From the NCBI GenBank assembly GCA_020848545.1, contig JADLHZ010000125.1:1-64000 (forward strand): a stretch of 64,000 nucleotides of DNA, given 5' to 3'. Under the pieces are notes generated by a model. The model had not been told where the DNA came from, made no database searches, and saw only the letters and a program-made list of their open reading frames with translations. The DNA is from Deltaproteobacteria bacterium. Its GTDB lineage: Bacteria > Myxococcota > JADLHZ01. A program made the translations under genes and the position numbers. This document shows positions 51,931 through 60,497 of the stretch, in pieces. Each line of letters opens with the position of its first letter. Position 1 is the stretch's first letter.

Positions 51931-54327
51931 ATGCTGTGTTATCGCTGCGGTAGCCACAACCAAGACGGGAGCGCGCAATGTGAAAATTGCGGCCAAGTCT
52001 TCACGCAGAGCCTGCGTGGCAGCGGTCAGCGCAAGTCCGCGAAGGTGGCGCCGCCAAAGAGCGCGCCGTACATGCCGAAGGATCGCATCGGCGAACACTA
52101 CGAGGTCGTCTCGCTGCTCGGCCATGGTCCGTCGGGCTACGTCTATCGCGTGATCGATGAGACCGCGCCGGCCGGCGCCGATCGTGAAGTCGCGATCAAA
52201 GTGATGCACGGCCGCTTGCTGCAGACCGTCGCCGATCGGCAAGCGTTTCAGAAGGCGCTCACGCGCGCGCGGAAGATGGCACACCCAGGCATCGTCCGCG
52301 TGTATTCGGAAGGCGAAGATCAAGGCCGCCTCTACTTCACGATGCAGCTCCTCGCCGGCTTGCCGCTCTCGCGCATCATCGAGCTGCGCCAAGGCGAGAA
52401 GGCGTTCAGCTTGAAGGAGTGCGAGCCGCTCGTCGCGCAGCTCGTGCAAGCGCTCGACTACTCGCACCGCTTCACCGCGCACGGCGGCTTGAAGCCGTCG
52501 AACATCATGGTGCAGCCGGACGACGTGAAGATCACCGACTTCATGACGATGCGCGGGCTGCCGCGGCGGCCGTACCTCGCTGCGCTCGGATCCGCGCTCA
52601 ACTACGTGGCGCCCGAGCTGCGCGCCGACGGCGCCGATGTGCTGCCTGCGGCCGACGTGTTCTCGCTCGGCGTCATCTTGGCCGAGATGCTCACCGGCAA
52701 GCGGCCGGAGACGACGAAGGGTCGCATCGATCTCGGTGGCGCCGAGCTCTTGCCGCAAGTGCGCGGGTTCTTGCTGAAGGCGATGGAGATGGCGCCGGAC
52801 AAGCGCTGGCGCTCGCCGAACGAGCTCTTGCAAGCGCTGTCGTCGCTCGTCGACGAGCCGATGAGCGAGCCCGTGATCATCACCGCGCCCGTGCCGGTGG
52901 CCGCAGCGAAGCCGCCGCCCTTGCGCGCGCCCGAGCCGCCGCCGCTCGCCCGAGAACCGGTCGTCAACGAAGCGGCCGAGACCGGCGCCGCCGACGCGGG
53001 CGATCTCGCCGATCTCAACGAGACGACGATCTTGCCGGCCGAGCCCGCGGTGCAAGCGAAGCAGCGGCGCGACGAGCCGCCGAGCACGCGACCGATCTCG
53101 CTCGAAGGATCGCTCGACGCCGAGCTCGATCTCGACGGCGACGGTGGCCTCGACGACGAGACGCTCGACAGTCAGCCGCGCTCCGCGTTGATTCGCCGGC
53201 GGGAAGATCGCGTCGGTGATCGCAAGGGCTCGGCGCGCGTCGCCGCGGCGATCCTGATGATCGGCGTCATGCTCGCCGGCGTCGTCGTCTGGGCGCGGAC
53301 GACGCGGCCGGCGTGGTTCGATCGCTTCAACGCGCGGACGATGCAGAGCCTGCAGGCCGCGAGCGCACCGGTCGTCGAGATGTTTTCGTCGGTCACCGGT
53401 ACGACCGGCACGCCGGCCTCGGCGCCGATCGTGCCGTCGTTTGCGGCAGTGCCGAGCGCTCCGGCTCAGGAGGCCGCGCCCGAGCAAGCGACGAGCGCGC
53501 CCGCAACGCCGGTGCTCATGGAACAAAAACCGGAAGCGCCGCCGCCGGCTGAAGACCCGACGCCGACGCGCATGACGCCGCCGCCGTTGCCGGCGCAAGC
53601 GCCGCCCGCCGGCTTGACGCAGGCGCGTCCGGAGCCGCCGCGCCCAGAAACGCGACCGCCGCGCGAGAAGAAAGATCGATCGGGCCTCGCGCACAACGCC
53701 GAGCCGGCGTCCCTGCAGGCGCCCGTGATCACGAGCGAGGCCAAAGACAAGTTCGGCTGCCCGCACGGCATGGTCTTCGTGCCCGGCGGCCGCTTCTCGA
53801 TGGGCAGCTCGCCGTCGGACGAGTTCCACAATTTTTCGGACAAGCTGCTCTCGGCGGTCGACGTGCGACCCTTCTGCGTCGATCGCTACGAGTACCCGAA
53901 CCAAGTCGGCGGCGCGCCGCTCGTCAACGTCAGCTTCAAGCAAGCAAAGCAGTCGTGCGAGGCGGCAGGCAAGCGCCTGTGCGGCGAAGACGAATGGGAG
54001 CGCGCGTGCAAAGGCCCCGCCGGCACGCGCTTCCCCTACGGCAACGAGTTCGAAGAGGGCACGTGCAACGTCGGCAAGGACGATCAACCGAAGGCGCCGC
54101 GCGCGAGCGGAGCGTCGCAGCAATGCCGCTCCGGCTTCGGCGTCGTCGACATGTCTGGCAACGTCGCCGAGTGGACGAGCTCACCGATGGCCGGCGGCGA
54201 TTTCATCTTGAAAGGCGGCGACGCTGCGCATCCGGACTACGCGTCGCGCTGCGCGAACCGCGCCGCGATGTCGAGCGGGAAACGTTCGGCGTCCGTCGGT
54301 TTCCGCTGCTGCGCCGAGCCGGAATAA
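51931..54327 (+). CDS. Pseudokinase / FGE-like fusion protein
   Basis: This 798-residue protein starts with a zinc ribbon (Cys3, 6, 17, 20), followed by a Ser/Thr-kinase-like domain (about 55-310): Gly loop LGHGPSGYVY, Lys90, but the catalytic HRD is HGG (184-186) and DFG is DFM (203-205), so phosphotransfer is doubtful. A transmembrane helix (about 435-456) and Pro-rich stretch lead to a C-terminal formylglycine-generating-enzyme-like domain (about 607-798; MVFVPGGRFSMGS, DMSGNVAEWTSS, SVGFRCC). The N-terminal half faces the cytoplasm and the FGE domain the periplasm. TAA overlaps a structured repeat. Confidence 0.9.
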   Translation: MLCYRCGSHNQDGSAQCENCGQVFTQSLRGSGQRKSAKVAPPKSAPYMPKDRIGEHYEVVSLLGHGPSGYVYRVIDETAPAGADREVAIKVMHGRLLQTVADRQAFQKALTRARKMAHPGIVRVYSEGEDQGRLYFTMQLLAGLPLSRIIELRQGEKAFSLKECEPLVAQLVQALDYSHRFTAHGGLKPSNIMVQPDDVKITDFMTMRGLPRRPYLAALGSALNYVAPELRADGADVLPAADVFSLGVILAEMLTGKRPETTKGRIDLGGAELLPQVRGFLLKAMEMAPDKRWRSPNELLQALSSLVDEPMSEPVIITAPVPVAAAKPPPLRAPEPPPLAREPVVNEAAETGAADAGDLADLNETTILPAEPAVQAKQRRDEPPSTRPISLEGSLDAELDLDGDGGLDDETLDSQPRSALIRRREDRVGDRKGSARVAAAILMIGVMLAGVVVWARTTRPAWFDRFNARTMQSLQAASAPVVEMFSSVTGTTGTPASAPIVPSFAAVPSAPAQEAAPEQATSAPATPVLMEQKPEAPPPAEDPTPTRMTPPPLPAQAPPAGLTQARPEPPRPETRPPREKKDRSGLAHNAEPASLQAPVITSEAKDKFGCPHGMVFVPGGRFSMGSSPSDEFHNFSDKLLSAVDVRPFCVDRYEYPNQVGGAPLVNVSFKQAKQSCEAAGKRLCGEDEWERACKGPAGTRFPYGNEFEEGTCNVGKDDQPKAPRASGASQQCRSGFGVVDMSGNVAEWTSSPMAGGDFILKGGDAAHPDYASRCANRAAMSSGKRSASVGFRCCAEPE

Positions 54328-54445
54328 AATCGCGATACGGGCCCGTCTGCTTCGTTGCTCCGTCGCTGCGCTGCTCGCCGTACAGGAAGTACGCCTCCGC
54401 TGCTCGCTCGGTCGCGCCTCGCATACGAACCCGTCTCGCGATTTT
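54326..54445. repeat. Structured 120-bp repeat, copy 1
   Basis: Outer arms of 21 bases (aaaatcgcgatacgggcccg...) pair at 18 of 21. The inner 78 bp match copy 2 (63220-63339) at about 85%, starting ctgcttcgttgctc. The apex is cgtac-aggaa-gtacg. It lies between convergent genes and covers the end of the kinase fusion gene stop. Confidence 0.9.
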
Positions 54446-54469
54446 CTTCTCGATGCTTCGACGAAAAGC

Positions 54470-55141
54470 TCAAGGCACGTACGGGATCGGATCTTTCGCG
54501 CCGGCTTCGGCGAAGCCCTTCAGCCTGAGATGACACGACTCGCACACGCCGCACGCGCGGTCGTTGCCGGTGTAGCAGCTCCACGTCAGGTGAAAGGGCA
54601 CTGAGAGCTCGAGGCCGCGCTTGACGATCGCGCCCTTCGACAAGCGCACGAGCGGCGCTTCGATCTTCAGATCGGTGTCGGGCTTGGTGCCTTTTTGGAT
54701 CGCGTCGCTCATCGCGGCGATGAACTCTTCGCGGCAGTCGGGATAGCCCGACGAATCCTGCTCGACGGCGCCGAAGAAGATGCGCTTCGCGCTCAAGACT
54801 TCGCCCCACGCGGCGGCGGTGCTGAGAAGCAAGCCATTGCGAAAGGGCACGTACGTCGAAGGAATGCCGCCGCCCGGTGTCGTGCCCGTCGGCACCGGCG
54901 GGCCGTCGCTCAAGAGCGAGGTGCCGCCGATGATCTTCAGGTGCTGAAAGTCGACGACGAGGCGCGCCTTGGCTTCGTAGTGATCGGCGAGCGCATGAAA
55001 CGCGGCGAGCTCTTTTTGCTCGGTGCGCTGGCCATAGTTGCAGTGGAGGAACGCCGGCGTGTAATCGCGCGCGGCGATCGCGGCGCAGACCGCCGAGTCC
55101 ATCCCGCCGGAGACGAGGCAGACGGCGACGGATCGGGTCAT
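54470..55141 (-). CDS. queC: 7-cyano-7-deazaguanine synthase QueC
   Basis: This 223-residue ATP-dependent enzyme makes preQ0, a queuosine precursor. The PP-loop is LVSGGMDSAV (about 9-18), with HCNYGQRT following. The C-terminal zinc cysteines are in CYTGNDRACGVCESC. Its ATG at 55141 overlaps the queE stop by four bases. The start upstream at 55219 lacks homology. Confidence 0.97.
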   Translation of the reverse strand: MTRSVAVCLVSGGMDSAVCAAIAARDYTPAFLHCNYGQRTEQKELAAFHALADHYEAKARLVVDFQHLKIIGGTSLLSDGPPVPTGTTPGGGIPSTYVPFRNGLLLSTAAAWGEVLSAKRIFFGAVEQDSSGYPDCREEFIAAMSDAIQKGTKPDTDLKIEAPLVRLSKGAIVKRGLELSVPFHLTWSCYTGNDRACGVCESCHLRLKGFAEAGAKDPIPYVP

Positions 55142-55779
55142 CGTCCTGGCTCGTTGCCCCAGAGATATTTGTGGAGCTGCAAGTTCAAGCGCGCGTCGAC
55201 CTTGGCCTCGAGCATCCACGCGGCGAGATCTTTCGGCGCGAGGACGCCGTGCACCGGCGAGAACGAGTAGGGGACGTCGCCGCGCGCCAAGTGCTTTTGG
55301 ACGATCGCGAGCGCGTGATCGAAGTCCGCGCGATCTTGCACGACGAACTTCACCTCGTCGTGCTGGGTCAGCGCCTTCCAGTTGCCCTCGTGGAAGCGAT
55401 CGCCTTCGCCGCTCTTTGGCAGCTTGTAGTCGACGACGCGGCAGACCGTCGTTGGCACGTCGGCGATCGGCTGCGCTCCGGAGGTCTCGAGGAGGACTTC
55501 GAAGCCTTCGTCCAAGAAGCGATGGATCAACGGAAACACGTTCGGCTGAAGCAGCGGCTCGCCGCCGGTGATCTCGACGCGCGGCACGCCGTACTCTTTG
55601 ACGCGCGCGACGATGGCGTCGAGCGAGAGCTTCTCACCGCCGTGAAACGAATAGGTCGTGTCGCACCAGGAGCAGCGCAGGTTGCAGCCCGTCAGGCGCA
55701 CGAACGCACACGGCAGTCCGGCGTATCGGGACTCGCCTTGGAGTGAGAGGAAGATCTCGGTGATCTGTAGGGTGTCCAT
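55138..55779 (-). CDS. queE: 7-carboxy-7-deazaguanine synthase QueE
   Basis: This 213-residue radical SAM enzyme makes 7-carboxy-7-deazaguanine from CPH4. The iron-sulfur motif CxxxCxxC is CNLRCSWC. EITGGEPLLQ and KLPKSGEGDRFHEGNW follow the family layout. It is directly upstream of queC, the next step of the pathway; queD and queF are not in the window. Confidence 0.97.
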   Translation of the reverse strand: MDTLQITEIFLSLQGESRYAGLPCAFVRLTGCNLRCSWCDTTYSFHGGEKLSLDAIVARVKEYGVPRVEITGGEPLLQPNVFPLIHRFLDEGFEVLLETSGAQPIADVPTTVCRVVDYKLPKSGEGDRFHEGNWKALTQHDEVKFVVQDRADFDHALAIVQKHLARGDVPYSFSPVHGVLAPKDLAAWMLEAKVDARLNLQLHKYLWGNEPGR

Positions 55780-55817
55780 AAAACCGGCGCTGGCCTAGCA
55801 CACGGCGCGAAAAAAGT

Positions 55818-55891
55818 CGTGGCCGTGGCCGTGGCCGTGAACGTGGCCGGTTGTTCCGGCGCGCTCCCTTTCGGCCACGGCCACGGCCACG
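55818..55891. repeat. 20-bp perfect inverted repeat of GTGGCC units
   Basis: cgtggccgtggccgtggccg (55818-55837) and its exact complement (55872-55891) are separated by 34 bp. The arms are runs of gtggcc, like the gtcgcc arms at 12685-12827. It lies in the 280-bp gap upstream of the glycine-zipper gene. No T-tract. Confidence 0.9.
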
Positions 55892-56059
55892 CTTTGAGAC
55901 ACGCGTCCAACGTTGCTCCATCAATACGCCACCGATCGCATTTCCTCGCGGATACTTCAGATCCCAGGCAGGTTGTCTTAGCCCAACCCTGCCGGGGTGG
56001 GTAGATGTGGGCAACGGTGACCCCGGACAATCTGGGGCACATATAAAGGAGAAAGCCTC

Positions 56060-57886
56060 ATGGTTCCGATCATTGGTGCAGGTTCCCGTCCGACTCCGCA
56101 GTTGATCTTGGCGCAGACGATTCCAGGTGGCTATGACGCCGGCCGCGCGCAGCAGCTGATTCAGCAGCTCGAGCAGGCGCAGGCGTCCGGCGACACCGGC
56201 CGCATGAACAGCATCCGCGACGGCTTCGAGCGTGCGGCGCGCGTGCGGCCGGCCTCGGGGACGGCGATTCCGCAGACCGGCGCCACCACGCAAGGCGTCG
56301 CGCCGGAAGGCGGCACCACGTCGCCGACCCAGTCGTTGGAGAATCTAAACGAAACTACTCGCACGCGTGTCGAATCTGCACACGCGCCAAATCCAGAAAC
56401 GCCGCCGCCGGTGCCGGGCCCGCAACAGCTCTCGTTCGCGTTCGGCGACTCGAACTATACGCCGGCGAAGGGACTGAAGACCAACGACGCGCAGCCGGTC
56501 GCCGGCGCGCGCTTGGGCACGGGCGCCGTCTCGACGCAACCGCCGCAGGCCGAGCCGCAAGGCCCCTACGTTTCGCTCGAGAACTCGCCGGCCCGCATCG
56601 CTCAGCGCGAAGCCTCGATGCTGCAAGCGCAGGGTCACCGCCTCGACGCCGGCCAGACCTGGGACAGCTGGACGAAAGATCGCACGAAGGCGATCGGCGA
56701 TGACTTCCGCGCCCAAGGCGGCGTCTGGCAGATGAACCCGGATCTGCTCGCGCGTGAAGCCGCGGGCCGCGCCGAACGCGCCGGCATCCGCATGACCGCG
56801 CCGCAGATCCAATCGCTCGAGATCGAGATCCACAACCACCTCGTTCAAAACGGCGGCCTCCTGCGCACGGGCGGTCAGCTCGGCATGTTCACCGCCGATC
56901 AGAGTCACCCGCAGCGCATGATGGGCTTCGGCGCCAGCAACCTCGGCGGCTCGATCATCGGCGGTATCGCCGGCTCCGGCCTCGGCACGCTCGCCGGCAT
57001 GGTCGTCGGAGGTCCGATCGGCGCGCTCGCCGGTGGTGCGCTCGGCGGCGGCCTGGGCTCGTTGCTCGGCTCGGTGATGGGCCGGCCGACGATGGTGAAC
57101 CCCGCGCTGCACGCGTACCCATCGATGGCGATGAACCCGTCGATGATGGGCACGGGCGGCCTGCTCGGCACGCTCGGCGGCGGCATGGGCATCATGGGCG
57201 GCATGGGCATGATGGCCGGCGCATTGACCGGCGGCCCGATGGGCGCGCTGAATGCCGCGGGCGCATTTCAATCGATGCAACACGAGTTCGCGTACGCCGG
57301 CATGGCGATGGACAACAAAGTCCGCGGTATGATGCGCAAGAACGCCATCCTCCAGAACGACATGGAAATGATGGCGATGATCAACAACCCGAACATCCCG
57401 ATCGAGAAGCTCGTCGCGATGTGGGCGTTGAAGCAGTGCAAGCGCCACGAAGAAGAGCTGAAGGACAAGATGGCGAAGGCGGAGTTCGCGCGCCAAGTCG
57501 AGAAGGCCGAAGAGAACGCCAAAGAGAAGCGCCAAGGCATGCAGGGCATGGGCAGCAGCCTGGGCAGCGGCCTCGGCAGCATCGTCGGCGGCATTGGTGG
57601 CTTCCTCGTTGGCGGCCCGATCGGCGGCATGATCGGCGGCTCGCTCGGCGGCTCGCTCGGCGGCAGCGGCGGCGGCATGTTGGCCAGCGCGTTCAGCGGC
57701 GGCCAAGGCAGCATCTTGGGCGGCGCCAACGGCCCCGGCGGGCCCGGTCAAACGCAGAGCGCGACGGCGTTGAATCTCGAAGTGCAGATGGCGATGGAAG
57801 AGTGGAAGCGCGGCATCGAGCTCGCGTCGAACATCATGAAGGCGCTCCACGACATGCAAATGACCATCATCAACAACACGCGCTAA
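56060..57886 (+). CDS. Large glycine-zipper protein
   Basis: This 608-residue protein has a strong ribosome-binding site (AAAGGAG) before the ATG. Residues 1-290 are Gln/Pro-rich with a Gln-repeat helix (QQLIQQLEQAQ). Two glycine-zipper segments follow, about 292-345 (GGSIIGGIAGSGLGTLAGMV) and 502-550 (GSIVGGIGGFLVGGPIGGMI), which could pack as membrane helices. A charged coiled-coil-like part (EEELKDKMAKAEFARQVEKA) lies between. No signal peptide. Family not known; a pore, toxin-delivery or scaffold protein would be speculation. Confidence 0.75.
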   Translation: MVPIIGAGSRPTPQLILAQTIPGGYDAGRAQQLIQQLEQAQASGDTGRMNSIRDGFERAARVRPASGTAIPQTGATTQGVAPEGGTTSPTQSLENLNETTRTRVESAHAPNPETPPPVPGPQQLSFAFGDSNYTPAKGLKTNDAQPVAGARLGTGAVSTQPPQAEPQGPYVSLENSPARIAQREASMLQAQGHRLDAGQTWDSWTKDRTKAIGDDFRAQGGVWQMNPDLLAREAAGRAERAGIRMTAPQIQSLEIEIHNHLVQNGGLLRTGGQLGMFTADQSHPQRMMGFGASNLGGSIIGGIAGSGLGTLAGMVVGGPIGALAGGALGGGLGSLLGSVMGRPTMVNPALHAYPSMAMNPSMMGTGGLLGTLGGGMGIMGGMGMMAGALTGGPMGALNAAGAFQSMQHEFAYAGMAMDNKVRGMMRKNAILQNDMEMMAMINNPNIPIEKLVAMWALKQCKRHEEELKDKMAKAEFARQVEKAEENAKEKRQGMQGMGSSLGSGLGSIVGGIGGFLVGGPIGGMIGGSLGGSLGGSGGGMLASAFSGGQGSILGGANGPGGPGQTQSATALNLEVQMAMEEWKRGIELASNIMKALHDMQMTIINNTR

Positions 57887-57887
57887 C

Positions 57888-58022
57888 CCTCGCTTCGCTT
57901 GGGCTGTTGTCTTACCCCCTCCCGCTCGCCGCGCTCGCTCCCTCCCCGCAAGCGGGGACGTTGGGCGCATTCGCGCCTGGATCTGCGAACGCCGGGCTTG
58001 CGCCCTGGCTCGCTGCGCTCGC
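57888..58022. repeat. Dispersed 135-bp repeat, copy 2
   Basis: It is the reverse complement of 27729-27862 at roughly 85% across about 130 bp. It starts two bases past the glycine-zipper stop and fills most of the gap to the convergent Mpo1-like gene. Confidence 0.85.
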
Positions 58023-58088
58023 ACTTCGATCGTGCGCTTCTCGCACACTCGGCGACCTAGCGGCGCCGCTCGCCGATGTGACGATCGA

Positions 58089-58580
58089 TTAATTGAGGGT
58101 GACGGACGGCTCGGCCACGAGCGGCACGACCTTCGGCCGCTGCCCGCGCGCTTGCTGTAGGTCCCACACCGGGCCCGCAAGGAAGCTCAGCGGATCATCG
58201 GCGAACGCCGGTGTGCTCTTCTCGATCGCGTGGCCGACGAAGTTCAACGCCCAGCCGGCGGTGAAGGCGAGGGCGGCGACACCCCACGTCGGGCGCAGCG
58301 GCCGCGACAAGAGCAAGCCAGCGGCGCCGCCGACGATCATCGGGATGCCGATGCGATGCAGCTTCCGATTCATCGCGTTCTGGTGGGTCGCGTCGTAGAA
58401 GCGGATCGCCTCCGACCAGCGCGCTTCCAAGCCGGACGCCACGTCCGGGTGCTTTTGCCGCCACTTCTTCTCGAGGCCCCAGACGCCCTTGCTGAACATC
58501 GAGAGCGCCGCGAGCTTGCTGCCGGTGAGCAAGAGCCCCATGCCGCCGGCGGTGTAAAGAACGTTTCGGTCGAGTGCCAT
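58089..58580 (-). CDS. Mpo1-like (DUF962) membrane protein
   Basis: This 163-residue protein matches the Mpo1/DUF962 family: YDATHQNAMNRKLHRIGIPM, AGWALNFVGHAIEKSTPAF and DDPLSFLAGPVWDL. Yeast Mpo1 is an iron-dependent dioxygenase acting on 2-hydroxy fatty acids, and the conserved His residues (in NRKLH and FVGH) are kept. It has two or three hydrophobic helices. The ATG at 58580 has AAAGGAG upstream. The bacterial substrate is not established. Confidence 0.85.
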   Translation of the reverse strand: MALDRNVLYTAGGMGLLLTGSKLAALSMFSKGVWGLEKKWRQKHPDVASGLEARWSEAIRFYDATHQNAMNRKLHRIGIPMIVGGAAGLLLSRPLRPTWGVAALAFTAGWALNFVGHAIEKSTPAFADDPLSFLAGPVWDLQQARGQRPKVVPLVAEPSVTLN

Positions 58581-58730
58581 CGCAGACTCCTTTTTGCGTG
58601 CTGCCCGCGTCTTTGCCTGACCGGCGATCCTTTGTGAAGGGGAACATTCGCGCGGCGGCGGTTGTTCTCTACGGCAATGCGGCAAGCGCGTGCGTATTTT
58701 GACGAGCGGGTTTCCTCGGCGAGGGCTAAA

Positions 58731-59036
58731 ATGAGAATACCTATGGCCCGGCGGTCGAAAAAAACCAGTTGGCACCCCGTGGTGGAGGAGGTCTTGGGCC
58801 TCCTCACGCGCGCCGAAGGCCCGCCGACCGTCGATGAACAAATGTATTGGGTCGCGCGGATCGCGCAGCTACCGAAGCGGGACCGCGACCAGGTGGAAGC
58901 GCAGCTCTCGTTGATCGCGCAGCGCCTGGTGCAGGCCGGCGCCTCTCCGGAAGCGCGCTTGATCGCGAGCCTCGGGTACTTGGTCGCCGAGCAAGAAGGC
59001 AACGACCACGTCGCCCGGCGCGTCTTTGCCGAATAG
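58731..59036 (+). CDS. Small helical hypothetical protein
   Basis: This 101-residue protein is alpha-helical and charged, with no family recognised (ARIAQLPKRDRDQVEAQLSL, QRLVQAGASPEARLIASLGY). GAGGG lies five bases before ATG 58731; ATG 58743 is a close alternative. It ends seven bases from the convergent HEAT-like gene. Confidence 0.6.
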   Translation: MRIPMARRSKKTSWHPVVEEVLGLLTRAEGPPTVDEQMYWVARIAQLPKRDRDQVEAQLSLIAQRLVQAGASPEARLIASLGYLVAEQEGNDHVARRVFAE

Positions 59037-59042
59037 CAGAGG

Positions 59043-60497
59043 CTACTTCTCCATCCTCTTGATCAACTGCGCGAGATCCTTTTTCGGATCGCCGTGGCTC
59101 TGATACGCCATGTACGTCTGCTGCCCGTCGAAGCGCTTCAACGCTGACAACGCAGGCGCCTTCAGTTCAGGATGCTTCGACACGATCTCGCCGATCGACT
59201 GCAGCGCGCTCGACGCGAAGCGCCGCCGCTTGGCGACCTCGAGCAAGCTGTCGATCGTCGCCGCCGTCGGCGCCGAGTGCCGGCGGGCGATGTAGATCAT
59301 CTCGTGCGTCGCCCACATGGAGTCGCGGCGGGGCGCGCGTGCGAGCAACATGTCGGCGAGCGCCGCGTCGACCGGGCCACTCCGTCCGACGACGTTCTCG
59401 AGCACCTCCTTGTACGTATTGACGGCGCCCTGATCGTAGATCTTCGCCGTTTCCAGGTAACGCCAGGCGACAGCGGCGCGACGCTCGGGCTTCACTTTGT
59501 CGAGCAGGGTCTCCGCACACGCGCCGCGTTTTTGCTCGGTGAGCGCTTGGCTCAACAGGCACTTCGACGTCGCGAGCTCGAGGTTCGGCAGGCCGTTCTC
59601 TTCACGGAGGAGCTGCGAGATTGAACGCGCCGCTTCATCGGGCGTCGCGTCGTCGGAGATGACTTGCATCCACGTGGCGAGCGCTTCCTTACGCGAGATG
59701 CCGACGAAGCTCTTCGAGACGTCGGCGACCGCACGCATCACCTCGGGCTCGACGTCGGTGCGCAGGACATGGAGCAACAAGCGCTGCGTCTCGATGCGCG
59801 TGCGGGCGACAGGCGCCAAGGCTTCGGCGCAGTCTGCGCGCAGCTTCGGCAAGGGATCGCGCAGGACGCAGAGCTCCAGCGCGCTCCGCGCGGCAGGCTG
59901 ATCGAAGGCGTGGCCTTTGAGATCCGCGAACGCCTTCCAGCGCACGTGGTCTTCGTTGCGTACGTTGATGAGGTCCTTCAGCGCGCCGGTCGGGGCGTTC
60001 AGCGATGGCACGTCGATCTCGCCCCACGCGAGCGGCAGGGCGTCGTTGTCGATCAAGGGCGCCGCCGTCGAGCTCGCGCGCAGGTGCGGCTCGAGCGTCG
60101 TCGCCATGCGCTTCGCGGCCCGCACCACGAGCGCCGAGATGATCTTCTGCATTTCTTGCGGCGTCTTGTCTTCGACCTCATCGGTGTCGATGACATAGAC
60201 GCTCGGCGCGTCGCTGCGCTTTTGCGGCGTGAAGGTGATGTAGACCGAGAACTGCCCGGCGTCCTCGATGAAGCGGCCCTCCATCATCAGCGAGAAGTCG
60301 GCCTCGGCGAGCTCGCTGAACTTGCCTTTCTCCAAGCGCATCAGGCCCTTTTGAGTCAGCGGCTCGAGCGACTTCGCCTCGATCACCTTCTCCAAGCTCT
60401 CGGGCTCGATCGGCTGCCATGAGCGCGGCTCGATCTTCACGACGTACTTGACGTCTGGCGCAGCGGCGGCGGCGAGCGTGAACAGGAGCGCGATCAT
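59043..60497 (-). CDS. HEAT-like secreted protein, paralogue A
   Basis: This 484-residue protein has a signal peptide (MIALLFTLAAAAAPD), an N-terminal domain with WQPIEPESLEKVIEAKSL, and helical repeats with PLPKLRADCAEALAPVART and SKSFVGISRKEALATW. The same motif order and cysteines recur in the neighbour 60494-61951, so they are tandem paralogues. HEAT-like solenoids bind proteins. Its ATG at 60497 overlaps the neighbour's stop by four bases, so both are made together. Confidence 0.8.
   Translation of the reverse strand: MIALLFTLAAAAAPDVKYVVKIEPRSWQPIEPESLEKVIEAKSLEPLTQKGLMRLEKGKFSELAEADFSLMMEGRFIEDAGQFSVYITFTPQKRSDAPSVYVIDTDEVEDKTPQEMQKIISALVVRAAKRMATTLEPHLRASSTAAPLIDNDALPLAWGEIDVPSLNAPTGALKDLINVRNEDHVRWKAFADLKGHAFDQPAARSALELCVLRDPLPKLRADCAEALAPVARTRIETQRLLLHVLRTDVEPEVMRAVADVSKSFVGISRKEALATWMQVISDDATPDEAARSISQLLREENGLPNLELATSKCLLSQALTEQKRGACAETLLDKVKPERRAAVAWRYLETAKIYDQGAVNTYKEVLENVVGRSGPVDAALADMLLARAPRRDSMWATHEMIYIARRHSAPTAATIDSLLEVAKRRRFASSALQSIGEIVSKHPELKAPALSALKRFDGQQTYMAYQSHGDPKKDLAQLIKRMEK

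Noticed and set aside
50881-54123. A 1080-codon open frame on the minus strand opposite dut and the kinase fusion
   Set aside because: The last 113 codons are a true bactofilin; the rest is the antisense shadow of dut and the kinase fusion, Arg/His-rich, without any domain. GC-rich DNA gives such frames freely.
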